A program made the position numbers and the translations under genes. This document shows, in pieces, positions 52,390 through 62,900 of a stretch of DNA of 64,000 nt. Numbering within the stretch: position 1 is the stretch's first letter; the number at the start of each line of letters is the position of its first letter. Where the stretch lies: contig NZ_MCAS01000056.1 in NCBI RefSeq assembly GCF_003610895.1, forward strand, positions 62,001 to 126,000, written 5' to 3'. The DNA is from Paraburkholderia fungorum. GTDB lineage: Bacteria > Pseudomonadota > Gammaproteobacteria > Burkholderiales > Burkholderiaceae. The notes under the pieces were generated by a model that was not told where the DNA came from, did not search any database, and was given only the letters and a program-made list of their open reading frames with translations.

Positions 52390-53814
52390 TCAGTACTTCA
52401 TGACCACGAGACGGGTTTGCGTGAATTCCAGCATGCCGTGCTTGCCGTCGTCGCCGCCGAGACCCGAACGTTTCCAGCCGGCGTGGAAACCTTGATACGG
52501 ATCGGCCGGTGTGCGGTTCACGTACAACTCGCCTGCCTCGATGCCGTTGGCGATCTTCATTGCACTGCGGTAGTTCTCGGTATAAAGCACCGATGACAAA
52601 CCAAACTGATGGTCGTTGGCCATCTCCAGTGCTTCGTCGAGCGTGCGGTATTTGACGACCGGCATGATCGGACCGAAGGTTTCTTCCTGGATGATTTCCA
52701 TGTCCTGCCGGCAGTTCGACAGCAACGTGGCCGGATAGAAGAAGCCCGTGCCTTGCGGCAGGCGGCCGCCGGTTTCCAGCGTGGCGCCTGCCGCAACCGC
52801 GCGCTCGACCATGCCGTGAATCGACTGACGCGACGCGTCGTTGACGAGCGGCCCCATCAGCGAAGCCTGTTCGCTGCGATCGCCGCATTCCACCGCACTC
52901 ATGTGCTTCTTCAGCAGCGCGACGAAACGGTCATGCACGCTTTCCTGCACGTAGACGCGCTCGATCGCCGTGCAAAGCTGCCCGCAATGCGTGGTTTTGG
53001 ACGCGACCAGATCGCGCGCGGCCTTCTCGAGATCGGCATCCGCCTCGATGATCGCGGGCGTCTTGCCGCCCAGTTCGAGCGACGGCTTGGCGATGTTCGC
53101 CTTGCAGTATTCAAGCACCTTGCGACCGGCGCCGACGCTGCCGGTGAGCGTGATCATGCCGACCTTGGGATGGGTGCAGAGCGCCTCGGCCGTTGCGTGA
53201 TTCATTGCGAGAATGTTCACGACGCCGGCCGGCAATCCGGCCTTCTCAACTGCCTTCGCAATCTCGAAGGCGGAACTCGGCGTGTTGTTGCTCGGGCGCA
53301 CCACCACGGTGTTGCCGGCGATCAGCGCGGGCGCCACCTTGCGCATGAACGTATAGACCGGGTAGTTGAACGGGATCAGGCAGGCCACCACGCCGATCGG
53401 TTCGCGATGCAGCACGAGGTTTTCGTCGGGCGTGTCGCTCGGAATCACCTCGCCTTCGATGCGGCGCGCCCACTCGGCGTGGTAGCGGGTGATCTGACCG
53501 GCGTAAATCGCCTCATTGGTGGCGTCCGCGACGCTCTTGCCCGATTCCAGCGCGAGCGCCGCGCCGATGGCCGGCGCGCATTCGGTAAGCGCGTCGGCGA
53601 GCTTGTGCAGATAGACCGCGCGCCCGGCCGAAGGCAGCTTGCGCCAGCCCTTTTGCGCGGCGGCTGCCGCGTCGACCGCGGCAATGGTCTCGGCCCGCGT
53701 GGCGCCCGTGACGTGGGCAATCACGGCGCCGGTGGCCGGGTTGGTGACGGCGATGAGCTCGTCGCTTGCCGCGTCGATAAAGCGGCCGTTAGCAAAATTC
53801 CGATCGAGTCGCAT
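52390..53814 (-). CDS. aldA: AldA-type aldehyde dehydrogenase
   Basis: Start at 53814 (MRLDRNFANGRFID), with AGGAG nine bases before it; 474 residues. ALDH features: TLTGSVGAGRKVLE, LELGGKTPAIIEADADLEKA and catalytic Cys in THCGQLCTAIERVYVQ. YHAEWARRIEGEVIPSDTP is the AldA-like stretch seen in lactaldehyde and glycolaldehyde dehydrogenases. It starts 163 bases upstream of the MFS gene and probably oxidises an aldehyde released by the same pathway. Confidence 0.85.
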   Translation of the reverse strand: MRLDRNFANGRFIDAASDELIAVTNPATGAVIAHVTGATRAETIAAVDAAAAAQKGWRKLPSAGRAVYLHKLADALTECAPAIGAALALESGKSVADATNEAIYAGQITRYHAEWARRIEGEVIPSDTPDENLVLHREPIGVVACLIPFNYPVYTFMRKVAPALIAGNTVVVRPSNNTPSSAFEIAKAVEKAGLPAGVVNILAMNHATAEALCTHPKVGMITLTGSVGAGRKVLEYCKANIAKPSLELGGKTPAIIEADADLEKAARDLVASKTTHCGQLCTAIERVYVQESVHDRFVALLKKHMSAVECGDRSEQASLMGPLVNDASRQSIHGMVERAVAAGATLETGGRLPQGTGFFYPATLLSNCRQDMEIIQEETFGPIMPVVKYRTLDEALEMANDHQFGLSSVLYTENYRSAMKIANGIEAGELYVNRTPADPYQGFHAGWKRSGLGGDDGKHGMLEFTQTRLVVMKY

Positions 53815-54133
53815 GTCGTCTCCTGAAAAAACTGGTGCGTTGCCGCATTGCCTTCGGCTATCGCCTTCATGCCAAAGGTGCATGGACGGAATTTTTGTCC
53901 GCTGTCTGACGCACCACAAGCGAATAATTTGCGGGACAAACATTCGAAAAAATCACGTTTATCCAGGGATGTGCCTCATACGCGATTCGCGTCTCGAATA
54001 GCAGAATCCGGGCTTTGCCAAAAAGCAGCGGCCTTTGAAGCCGGGCGAATCGCGGTTTGAACCGCCTTTTGAACTCCTTCGAACTCCGGTTTGAACCACC
54101 GTGGCCGCTCATTACCAACGTCTGGAGCTCACA
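53815..54133. promoter_or_regulatory. divergent promoter region between aldA and porin, with short GAAC repeats
   Basis: No gene is supported in these 319 bases. At 54054-54097 four GAAC cores (GTTTGAAC, TTTTGAAC, TTCGAAC, GTTTGAAC) lie about 11-12 bases apart, that is once per helical turn, ending 37 bases before the porin ATG. The first is part of GCGGTTTGAACCGC, an inverted repeat with a two-base centre. A regulator bound on one face of the DNA is possible. Confidence 0.4.
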
Positions 54134-55291
54134 ATGAAAAAGAATGTCATCGCCACCACCGCTTTCACCGCGCTCGCCTCACTGGCGGCCCCAGCGGCCT
54201 TCGCACAGAGCAGCGTGACCCTGTACGGCGTGCTCGACGAAGGCATCGACTACACCAACAACGCCGGGCGCGGCGCGGTCTGGGAAATGGCGAGCGGCTA
54301 CGCGCAGGGCAGCCGCTGGGGGCTGAAGGGTTCAGAAGATCTGGGCGGCGGCATGAAGGCGGTGTTCCAGCTGGAAAACGGCTTCGACGTGAGCTCGGGA
54401 CGGCTCGGCCAGGGCGGCCGCATGTTCGGCCGCCAGGCTTATGTGGGCTTGAGCGATAACCCGTTCGGGACGGTCACGCTGGGACGCCAGTACGACTCGG
54501 TGGTTGACTACCTCGCGCAGACCACGGCCAACGGCAACTGGGCCGGCTACCTGTTTGCTCATCCGTACGACAACGACAATACGGACAACTCGTTCCGTCT
54601 CGGCAACAGCGTGAAGTACGCGAGCCCGGAGATCGGGGGTTTCCAGTTCGGCGGCGTGTACAGCTTCAGCAACGACACGAACTTCGCGAACAACCGCGCC
54701 TACAGCTTTGGCGGCCAGTATGCGAACGGCGGGCTGCTGATTGCCGCTGCGTACCTGCAGGCAAACAACCCGGGCGCGGGCTCCACCGGCGCGATCACGG
54801 CGAACGACGCGAGCTTCATCGCCGGGCGCATGCGGGTGTTCGGCGCCGGCATCAACTACACGTTCGGCGCGGCGACCGCGGGTTTTGCCTACACCAACGC
54901 AAACTACAAGGATCCGACCGGCAACGGCTATATCGGCATTCCGCTGGCGGCATCCGGCGTCCAGTTGAATACGCTGAAGTACCAGAATTTCGAAGTGAAC
55001 GGCAAATACCAGTTCACGCCGGCCTTCTTTGTCGGCGCGCAATACGTGTACACGATGGAGAACTACGATGCGTCGAGCGGCAGCGTGAAGCCGAAAATTC
55101 ACTCGGTTGGTTTGATGGCGGATTACAACCTGACGAAGCGCACCGACGTTTACGTGCAGGGCGAATACCAGAAGGTCGCGGGTAGCTCGACGAACTCGAT
55201 TCTCGACAACGCGTTCATTCCGGGCGTGCAGGCACCCTCGTCGACGGGCAATCAGCTCGCCGTGCGGGTCGCGTTGCGCCACAAGTTCTAA
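54134..55291 (+). CDS. outer-membrane porin, Burkholderia type
   Basis: Start at 54134 (MKKNVIATTAFTALASL) with GGAG upstream; 385 residues. The signal peptide ends AFA-QSSVTLYG. LKGSEDLGGGMKAVFQLENGFDV and RQAYVGLSDNPFGTVTLGRQYD are typical of the family, and the last residues VALRHKF carry the sorting signal. It is divergent from the aldA set and may be the uptake pore for its substrate. Confidence 0.9.
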   Translation: MKKNVIATTAFTALASLAAPAAFAQSSVTLYGVLDEGIDYTNNAGRGAVWEMASGYAQGSRWGLKGSEDLGGGMKAVFQLENGFDVSSGRLGQGGRMFGRQAYVGLSDNPFGTVTLGRQYDSVVDYLAQTTANGNWAGYLFAHPYDNDNTDNSFRLGNSVKYASPEIGGFQFGGVYSFSNDTNFANNRAYSFGGQYANGGLLIAAAYLQANNPGAGSTGAITANDASFIAGRMRVFGAGINYTFGAATAGFAYTNANYKDPTGNGYIGIPLAASGVQLNTLKYQNFEVNGKYQFTPAFFVGAQYVYTMENYDASSGSVKPKIHSVGLMADYNLTKRTDVYVQGEYQKVAGSSTNSILDNAFIPGVQAPSSTGNQLAVRVALRHKF

Positions 55292-55695
55292 GGCTCCTCC
55301 ACCGCCGCCTTCAATCTCAGCAAGGCCTGATCCCACTGCTGCGAAATCGCTTCGAGTGCGCGCCGCGCTTCGTCCAGGTGTGCCGGCTCGAACGCCCATA
55401 AGCGTTCACGGCCCGCCTTGACGTCGCGCACCAGACCCGCGTTGGCCAGTACCTGCAAATGCTGCGTGACCGACTGCCGCGTCATTTCCGTTCCGGCGGT
55501 CAGCTGTGCGATCGACATCGCACTGCCCGCGCACAACACGGCAATCAGACGCAAGCGCGTTTCGTCGCCGAGCGCCGCAAAAATCTGCGCGGGGCTTCGC
55601 AGCATGGCGGTTTTCACACGAGCATGACCGGCTCCCGGTCCGGCGCTGGGCAGCTTGCTGGGAAACTTGTTGGACAACTTAGGCCTTGGCGACAT
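55288..55695 (-). CDS. ArsR-family winged-helix regulator
   Basis: Protein of 135 residues, overlapping the upstream AHSA1 gene by 17 bases. HTH: MSIAQLTAGTEMTRQSVTQHLQVLANAGL, with QIFAALGDETRLRLIAVL, the usual ArsR start. There is no metal-binding Cys motif. The start may lie further in (MLRSPAQIFAAL). ArsR genes paired with an AHSA1-domain gene are common; the regulator would repress its own operon. The last four bases overlap the porin stop on the other strand. Confidence 0.85.
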   Translation of the reverse strand: MSPRPKLSNKFPSKLPSAGPGAGHARVKTAMLRSPAQIFAALGDETRLRLIAVLCAGSAMSIAQLTAGTEMTRQSVTQHLQVLANAGLVRDVKAGRERLWAFEPAHLDEARRALEAISQQWDQALLRLKAAVEEP

Positions 55696-56164
55696 ACTTT
55701 TCGATGTTGACCATCTGCTCTTCCCAGCCGCCGCTATTCATACGGAACGCTTCCGCGCGGCGTGCGGCGGGAATCCGGTCAAAACCCGATTCGATCACAC
55801 GCAACAACGTGCCTGAATCGAGCTCGCTCAGCTCGAATGCGACCAGCGTGGTGGGCTCCGGCGAGTAATCGACCGACGCGTCCACTGCGGCCGGATGCCA
55901 GCGAAACGACAGATGATGTTCCGGTTCGATCCGCTCCATCAACACGTCCATCACGAGATGCTCATAACCCGGATAGGTGATGTTGCCCTGAATGGACTGA
56001 CCGGCCACAAAACGCTTGCCGCCGAAATCCACGCAAAACCATTTGCCGAACTCCTCGGCGTTGGACACCGCGCGCCACACGCGCGAGCGCGGCGCCTTAA
56101 GCAGAATCTGTTTTTCGATGCGATCAGTGGATACGGTTTTCGATGCGTCAGATGGAATGTTCAT
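55679..56164 (-). CDS. SRPBCC/AHSA1-domain protein
   Basis: Protein of 161 residues, Aha1 C-terminal-like fold: early IEKQILLKAPRSRVWRAVSNAEEFGKWF, the beta sheet with NITYPGYEHLVMDVLMERIEP, and the final helix SGGWEEQMVNIEKY. Such proteins bind hydrophobic ligands. It leads the two-gene unit with the ArsR gene, which suggests that it handles the compound sensed by that regulator. Ligand unknown. Confidence 0.83.
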   Translation of the reverse strand: MNIPSDASKTVSTDRIEKQILLKAPRSRVWRAVSNAEEFGKWFCVDFGGKRFVAGQSIQGNITYPGYEHLVMDVLMERIEPEHHLSFRWHPAAVDASVDYSPEPTTLVAFELSELDSGTLLRVIESGFDRIPAARRAEAFRMNSGGWEEQMVNIEKYVAKA

Positions 56165-56255
56165 ATGCAGCCTCCTGACTGCATATTAGATTCGCCATTC
56201 ACAACATGCAAGTATTTGCCTGCATATTTTTACGCCTGCGGCAAACACCCCCGCC

Positions 56256-57284
56256 TCAGGCACCGACTCCGACCACCACCTTACCGAACGCACCCTGTTC
56301 GAGATGCGCCAGCGCCGCCGGCAATTCGTCGAATGCGTAGACCGTGTCGACAACCGGCTTGAGACCGAGCGTATCGACCGCGTGCACCAGATCGTCGAAC
56401 GCGCGCCGATGTCCAACGCCGATGCCCTGGATCGTCGGCCGGCCGATGAACGACGGAATACTCGGCAGCGACATGTTGTAGCCGTCGAGCGTACCGATCA
56501 GCGAAATGCGGCCGCCCTGACGCAGTGCACGCAACGAGGCGCCAAGGTTATCGCCGCCCGCCAGTTCGAACACGTGATCGACGCCACGCTCGCCGGTCAG
56601 CTCGCGCGCGACACGATCCCAATCGGGCGTCACGGTGCGGTCGATACCATGGGTCGCACCGAGTTCGCGCACGCGGCGCAGCTTGGCGGCGCTGCTCGAG
56701 GTCACGATAACCTGCGCGCCGTGGGCGCGGGCGAGTTGCACACCGAACAGCGCGACGCCGCCGGTGCCTTGCATCAGCACCGTTTGCCCGGCGTGCACAG
56801 CGCCCTTCTCGACCAGCGCGAACCACGCGGTCAGCCCCGCGCATGGCAGCGTGCTGGCTTCGATCGCATTCAGCGTGCGCGGCGCGCGTACGGCCCAGGC
56901 TTCATTCAGGATGACGTACTGCGCGAGCACACCCGGCAAAGAGCCGCCGAGCACACGTGCCTCAGGCGGACATTCGCCATCGATCCACCCCGCCCAGAAC
57001 GTGCCGAGCACGTCATCGCCTTCGCTGAACCGCGTCACACCCGCGCCCGTCGCCACCACGACGCCGGATAGATCAGAACCCGGTGTAGCCGGCAGCGTCA
57101 ACGCCGTGCCCGATTGACCGCCGTTAATGAAGCCCAGATCGCGGTAGTTCAACGCAACCGCCGCCACACGCACGACGATTTCCCCCGCGCCGGGCGTTGG
57201 CACCGCCGTTTCTTCCAGTTTCAGATGTTGCACGCCCGCTTCCCGAAAAACCCATTTGCCCATCGTCTGCATGTCGGCTTCCAT
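56256..57284 (-). CDS. MDR-family NAD(P)-dependent alcohol dehydrogenase / quinone oxidoreductase
   Basis: Protein of 342 residues; starts at 57284, Met5 or Met8 are alternatives. GroES-like domain 10-130 with ALNYRDLGFINGGQ, Rossmann domain with LMQGTGGVALFGVQLARA and VIVTSSSAAKLRRVRELGATHGID. There is no cluster of four structural-zinc Cys residues, so it belongs to the zinc-lacking or single-zinc branch. It is divergent from a LysR gene (57408) with a shared palindrome, which probably controls it. Substrate unknown. Confidence 0.85.
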   Translation of the reverse strand: MEADMQTMGKWVFREAGVQHLKLEETAVPTPGAGEIVVRVAAVALNYRDLGFINGGQSGTALTLPATPGSDLSGVVVATGAGVTRFSEGDDVLGTFWAGWIDGECPPEARVLGGSLPGVLAQYVILNEAWAVRAPRTLNAIEASTLPCAGLTAWFALVEKGAVHAGQTVLMQGTGGVALFGVQLARAHGAQVIVTSSSAAKLRRVRELGATHGIDRTVTPDWDRVARELTGERGVDHVFELAGGDNLGASLRALRQGGRISLIGTLDGYNMSLPSIPSFIGRPTIQGIGVGHRRAFDDLVHAVDTLGLKPVVDTVYAFDELPAALAHLEQGAFGKVVVGVGA

Positions 57285-57325
57285 TTGCTCGTTGCTGATG
57301 GCAAAAAGTCTACGGTTTCGAAACG

Positions 57326-57362
57326 CGCTACAGTGGCGGAGAATTTTCGCTATTCTGTAGCG
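57326..57362. promoter_or_regulatory. inverted repeat in the divergent adh-LysR promoter
   Basis: CGCTACAG at 57326-57333 and CTGTAGCG at 57355-57362 form 8-base arms with a 21-base spacer, about midway between the two divergent genes (42 bases before one start and 46 before the other). The length and position suit a LysR recognition site. Confidence 0.5.
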
Positions 57363-57407
57363 TTTTATTCGCCAATCGCCATGGCGCGTCAGCAGGAGGA
57401 ACCTTCA

Positions 57408-58340
57408 ATGAGAGACCGTCTGAGCGGCATCGCCGCCTTCGTGAACGCGGCGGAAGCCGGCAGCTTTGCGCTCGCCGCCGAGCGCATGCACCTGTCACGC
57501 TCGGCGGTCGGCAAAACCATCGCGCGTCTGGAGGATCAGCTCGGCACACGGCTCTTTCATCGCACCACGCGCAGCCAGAGCCTGACCGAGGACGGCCATG
57601 CGTTCTACGAGCGCTGCGTACGCGCGCTGGCCGAACTCGAGGCCGGTGAAGCCACGCTGCACGCAGGCCGCCACGATCCACAGGGGCGCTTGCACGTGAG
57701 CGTGCCCGTGTTGTTCGGGCGGCGCTGTGTTGCACCGATTCTGCTGGAGTTGGCACAGCGCTATCCGCAACTGGAGTTGCAGGTCAGTTTCACCGACCGG
57801 GTTACCGATCTGGTCGAAGAAGGGATCGATCTGGTCGTGCGAAGCGGACACCTACGCGGCGCGCCGGCGGGATTGGTGGCACGCAGGCTTGGCGAACAGG
57901 TCATGGCGCTATGCGCGGCGCCCGCATACCTCGCCAGGCACGGCACGCCTCGCACGGTGGCCGACCTCGCCACCCATCAAGGCATCTTCTATGTAACCGG
58001 TCGGCAAGAAGCGGCGTGGCCGCTGCCGGATGAAAACGGCGCATGGCAGAGCGTGGTGGCCCGGCATCGGCTGCGTCTGGACGACCTCGAGACCATTCTC
58101 GCGGCCACTATCGCCGGTGCGGGTATCGCACGTGTGCCGTGCTGGCTGATCGCCGACGCGCTCGATAGCGGCGCGCTGGTCAAGGTGCTGCCCGAGTTGC
58201 CTGGACCGCGCATCGAGCTTCATCTGGCCTGGCAGCAGACACGCCATCTGCCGTCGAGGATGCGGGTCGCGATCGATGAACTCGCGGCACGGCTGCCCGG
58301 CATTCTCGCCGCGGGCGCAACGGAAGTAGCCGCGGCCTAG
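57408..58340 (+). CDS. LysR-family transcriptional regulator
   Basis: Start at 57408 (MRDRLSGIAAFVNAAE) with AGGAGGAA before it; 310 residues. HTH: GSFALAAERMHLSRSAVGKTIARLEDQLG. The sensor begins near residue 92. It is divergent from the alcohol dehydrogenase gene and probably regulates it through the inverted repeat between them. Confidence 0.9.
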   Translation: MRDRLSGIAAFVNAAEAGSFALAAERMHLSRSAVGKTIARLEDQLGTRLFHRTTRSQSLTEDGHAFYERCVRALAELEAGEATLHAGRHDPQGRLHVSVPVLFGRRCVAPILLELAQRYPQLELQVSFTDRVTDLVEEGIDLVVRSGHLRGAPAGLVARRLGEQVMALCAAPAYLARHGTPRTVADLATHQGIFYVTGRQEAAWPLPDENGAWQSVVARHRLRLDDLETILAATIAGAGIARVPCWLIADALDSGALVKVLPELPGPRIELHLAWQQTRHLPSRMRVAIDELAARLPGILAAGATEVAAA

Positions 58341-58353
58341 CCTCAGACCGAAT

Positions 58354-58383
58354 GCATCGCCACGCCACCCTGCGTGGCGATGC
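58354..58383. terminator. hairpin between convergent LysR and nitrate-carrier genes
   Basis: A perfect 12-base-pair stem (GCATCGCCACGC and GCGTGGCGATGC) with a six-base loop, 13 bases after the LysR stop and 15 before the end of the convergent carrier gene. It lacks a T-run on either strand, so it may act as a shared terminator with weak intrinsic strength or as an RNA-stabilising hairpin. Confidence 0.5.
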
Positions 58384-58398
58384 GGGCGCCCTGTCGCA

Positions 58399-59766
58399 TT
58401 ACTCCGTTGCGTGCGCGTGAATCACGCTGGTGTGCATGGACCAGGCCATCCACGGACGGCGCAGTGCGACGATCGCGAGAAACGCGCAAGCCGCCAGCGC
58501 GCCGAAGGTCGCGAAGCCCATCTGATAGCTGCCCGTGCTTTCCTTGGCGATGCCCATTACCACCGGCAGATAGAAGCCACCAATGCCGCCCGCGGCGCCG
58601 ACGATACCCGACATCAGCCCGGTGCGGCCCGCCCAACGATGCGGCACCAACTGGAAGGTCGCGCCGTTACCCAGACCGAAGGCCACATACAGGCACAGCA
58701 GCAGCGCAATGCCGCCCACCATGGTCGGCATCGCCGCAGCGAAGACAAAATCGCACAGCGAAATGATCGCGAGCAGGATGGTCAAGGCGCGCACGCCGGA
58801 CACCTTATCGGCAATCAGACCGCCCAACGGCCGCACGATCGCGCCGGTTGCAGCCAGCAGCGCCATGAACAGACCCGCGTCGATCTTCGACAACTGATAC
58901 AGGTTGGTGAGCAGCAGCGAAACATACGACGACATGCCGACAAACCCGCCGAACGTGATGCTGTACACCAGCATGATCACCCACGTATCGCGCTCGGCCA
59001 GCACCGCGCGATATTTTTTGGGCAGCACGGCAATCGCCAGCAGCGCACCGACTACCGGCAACAGCAGCACACCGGTCTTGCCCGACCCGAACATCCCCGC
59101 TTCGACCAGCAGCACAAGCACGATCAAACCGACGAGCGTGACCGAGAAGCTGCCGAATGCGCGCAACACGCTACCCGATTTGATGCCGGCATCGTTGGCC
59201 CAGAAGTACAGCGTGATCGCAGCGATGGCGAGCAAAGGCAGCGCACCGGCAGTCGCCATTTGCCACCCGTAGTGGGCCGCCAGTTGCGGAAACAGGAAGC
59301 CGTCGAGCACTGCGCCGATGTTGCCGGCGGCGGCAAGGCCCAACACCAGACCCTGCACCTTCGGCGGATAGTTGCTGCCGGCCATCGGCAACGCTACCGC
59401 GAAACTCGCGCCCCCCACGCCGAGGAACACGCCGAGCACCAGCAGCAAGGTGTACGACGGCACGAAAGGCAACAACGGCAGCACGATGGTCGGCACCGCC
59501 GACAGCAGCACCCCCATCAGCGCGATGCGTTTTCCATGTGCCGATTGATAGAGGTTGCCGAGCGTCACACGCAGGATTGCCGCCGACAGTACCGGCACGG
59601 CGACCAGCAGACCCTGTTGCGCAGGCGTCATTGCGACGCTCTTGCTGATGAACGGCGCGAGCGGCCCGTATAGCACCCAGACAGTGAAGCCGGTGTCGAA
59701 GTAGAGAAAACAGGCCACCAGCGCGCGCCAATCTCCACTCTTTAATGAGCTCATCACGTTTTTCAT
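58399..59766 (-). CDS. NarK/NasA-type MFS nitrate/nitrite transporter
   Basis: Protein of 455 residues, about 12 membrane segments. FLYFDTGFTVWVLYGPLAPFI is the first helix, and GLGNGATFQLVPHRWAGRTG is the second nitrate signature of the NarK family (G-x-G-x-G/N with Arg). The first signature region has GGASFAVALPMAGSNYPPKVQG. It imports nitrate for assimilation. It is the last gene on this strand, 203 bases downstream of the nitrate reductase gene. The gap (59767-59969) shows no other gene. Confidence 0.88.
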   Translation of the reverse strand: MKNVMSSLKSGDWRALVACFLYFDTGFTVWVLYGPLAPFISKSVAMTPAQQGLLVAVPVLSAAILRVTLGNLYQSAHGKRIALMGVLLSAVPTIVLPLLPFVPSYTLLLVLGVFLGVGGASFAVALPMAGSNYPPKVQGLVLGLAAAGNIGAVLDGFLFPQLAAHYGWQMATAGALPLLAIAAITLYFWANDAGIKSGSVLRAFGSFSVTLVGLIVLVLLVEAGMFGSGKTGVLLLPVVGALLAIAVLPKKYRAVLAERDTWVIMLVYSITFGGFVGMSSYVSLLLTNLYQLSKIDAGLFMALLAATGAIVRPLGGLIADKVSGVRALTILLAIISLCDFVFAAAMPTMVGGIALLLCLYVAFGLGNGATFQLVPHRWAGRTGLMSGIVGAAGGIGGFYLPVVMGIAKESTGSYQMGFATFGALAACAFLAIVALRRPWMAWSMHTSVIHAHATE

Positions 59767-59969
59767 TAGGCATCCTCAAATAGACTGATTGTTTTCTAAC
59801 CTGGTTCAGCGCGCTGGATCATTGCGCTCGTGCACTACGCACCGGCGTGGTCATGACGTTGAATTCCGGTTTAAACATGCAACCTTCATGCCATCCGGAT
59901 TGTTTTTATGAAGCTGTACTACGAATCTCTTCAATGACGACACCGAGACTTCGCCTGTCACGTTGAAAA

Positions 59970-62900
59970 TCAGTAAACATCACGTACGTAGCGCTTTTCC
60001 TGCGCTAAATGGCTCACATATTCGCTGGCTTTTTCTTCGCTCATGCCGCCGTGCTGAGCGACCACATGCTTGAGCGTCGCGTCGACGTCTTTTGCCATCC
60101 GGTTCGCGTCGCCGCAAACGTAGAAATGTGCACCTTCTTCGAGCCATGCCCACAGTTGCGCACCCTGCTCGCGCATGCGGTCCTGCACATAGATTTTCTC
60201 GGTCTGATCGCGCGAGAAAGCAACATCGAGCCGGGTCAGAAAACCACTGTCCCGCATTGCTTCAAGTTCGTCGCGATAGTAGAAATCGGTGGCCGCGTGT
60301 TGCTCGCCGAAGAACAGCCAGTTGCGCCCTTTGTCACCGCGTGCACGGCGTTCGTGCAAGAAACCGCGAAACGGTGCAACGCCGGTGCCTGGACCGACCA
60401 TGATGATCGACGTGCCGGAAACATGAGGAGGCCGAAAGTGTGCGGATTTCTGCACGAATACCGGCACATTGACGTCGCCCGCACGGTCGGCAAGGAAGGT
60501 CGACGAGACGCCCTTGCGGTGGCGGCGGCCATTGTTGTATCGAATCGCCGCAACCGTCAGATGCACTTCGCCGGGATGCGCCTTCGGGCTCGATGCAATC
60601 GAATACAGACGCGGTTGCAGGCGCTTGAGCATGCCGGTCAATTCGACGGCCGTCAGCTTGACGGGAAATTCGTGGAGTACGTCGGCGAGCTGTTGGCCCC
60701 ACAGCCATTGCTTGAGGTCGGCTTTGCGCTCAGCGCAAAGCAGATCGCGCAGTGCGCCGTTGCTGCTGCGCGCGGCGATGAACGCAAGCGCTTCGGGGCT
60801 GGGGCGCGCGATTTCGTAGTGCCTGGCAAGCGCGTCGGCGAGGTGCATTTCACCCGCGCCGGACACGTTGACGTTGACCCTCGCCTCGGCGCTCAAACCG
60901 CTCAGGTTGATCAGCTCGTCGACCAGTTCAGGGCAATTGCTCGGCCATACGCCCAGCGCATCGCCGGCTTCGTATTCGAGACCCGAGTCGCCCGTGCTCA
61001 ACGAGAAGTAACGCGTGTCCTTCGCGGCGCCCTGCTTGTTCAATTGCAGATTCCTGACGAGCCGCGATGCAGCCGGCCGGGTCTTGGTCGGCACGGCACC
61101 AGGCACCACGGCGTTGATCATGCCGCCCGGCGGCACCGCATGCAACGCCGCATCTTCTTCCTTGATGCGCACGATGATGCTTTCGAGCCATGCGTCGGCC
61201 TGTTCCTGATACTCGCTGTCGCAGTCAACGCGATCCATCAGACGCAGCGCGCCTTGCGCGGAGAAACGTTCATCCAGACGGCGGCCGTGGCCACAAAACT
61301 GATCGTAGTTGCGGTCTCCCAGCGCGAGCACCGCGTAGCGCAGGCCTTCGAGACGGGGTGCTGCGTCGCTGGCCAGATGTGACCAGAAACTTTGCGCGTT
61401 ATCGGGCGGATCGCCGTCGCCGAAGGTGCTCGACATCAGCAGCACGTATTGCGCTTTCGCAAGCGCCGAAACCTGATAATCCGCCATGCACGATGTGCGG
61501 ATTTCGAAGCCGGACTCCATCAGACGCGTGGCATAACGTTCGGTCAGCGATTCCGTGTTGCCGGTTTGCGAGGCCCACAGCAAGGTCACTTTGGGGCGCA
61601 CACGCAAGATACGCACGCCGGATGTATGCGCCGCGTCGGCATGCGGAGCGGCAAGCGCGCCTGCCGGCACGGCCGCATGGGTGCCGCCGCGGCTATAAAG
61701 TCCGGCCAGCAAACCGTCCACATACAAGCGGTTCGCTGCATCAACCGGTGCGCCAGGCGGGAGAACCGGCACGCTGTCGAAACCCTGTGCCTCAACCGAA
61801 CGCAGGCCATTGACGAAACCAGCCAGATAGGTCCGCTCGGCTTCCGTGAGCGAGGGCGCGGGTGTGGGTGGAAGCTGCAACAGGCTAGTCAGTGCATTGA
61901 TGCGGGGCATGTCCAGTTCCTCGGTGTCCGCCTGTATAGCGCTTGCTGTCGCTGCGTCGACTCCGGCGGCAAGCACGTCGGTGAGCGTCTCGTCATCCTC
62001 GTTCGAAACCGGCTCGATGGCATTAGCGGCAACGGGGCTCAACGCGACCGCGCAGAACTTGAGTTCGGGTTGCTGCGAGATCGCATCGATTGCATCGCTG
62101 GTGACGGCGTTGATACACAGGTCGTCGCCAAAGACGTCGTTCCAGTGCATTGGCGCAAAGCAGTTCCCTGCCTGCACGCGTTCGGTGACGACGGCGGGCA
62201 GCACGGCCCGCCCACGCCGTGACCGGATCTCGACCGGATCTCTGGCCTTGATACCGAGCGTGGCCGCGTCTTCCGGATGAATCTCGACGAACGGGCCCGG
62301 ATTGAGCTTGTTGAGCATCGCGACCTTGCCGGTCTTGGTCATGGTGTGCCATTGATGCTGCAGGCGGCCCGTATTCAGCACGATCGGAAATTCCCGATCC
62401 GGCAGCTCGGCCGGGGCGGCGAAGGCACGGGCGAAGAACACGGCCTTGCCGTTCGCGGTTGGGAACACGAGCCGCGGGCGGCTGCCGTCGGGCCTTTCCT
62501 TCAGTGCCTGGCTAACGCCGTCGTTCAGATAGCGAATGGGGTTGCGCTCGGCGCCATCGCCGGAAGCAAGCGGCCATTGCAGCGGTGTGTCCTTCAGCCG
62601 GCCATGGCTTGCGCCGCGCAGGTCGTAGCCGGTTTTCGGATTCGACATGCGCGTGATTTCCGCGAAAACTTCTTCGGCGCTGCCGTAGGTAAACGCATCG
62701 GCAAACCCCATTTCACACGCAACGCGCGCAATGATCTGCCAGTCCGGCAACGCGGCGCCAGGCGGCTCGATACCCTTTTGCATCAGCGTCAGATTGCGCT
62801 CGGAGTTGATCATCACGCCTTCGGCCTCGGCCCATAGCGCACCGGGCAAGAGCACATCGGCGTAACGGTTGGTCTCGGTATCGAGGAACGCGTCCTGCGA

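Noticed and set aside
58411..59673. Plus-strand ORF of 420 codons opposite the nitrate carrier
   Set aside because: Gln/His/Arg-rich shadow of a hydrophobic membrane protein gene.
60009..61382. Plus-strand ORF of 457 codons opposite the nitrate reductase fusion
   Set aside because: Shadow frame of the flavoprotein domains, which have intact motifs on the other strand.
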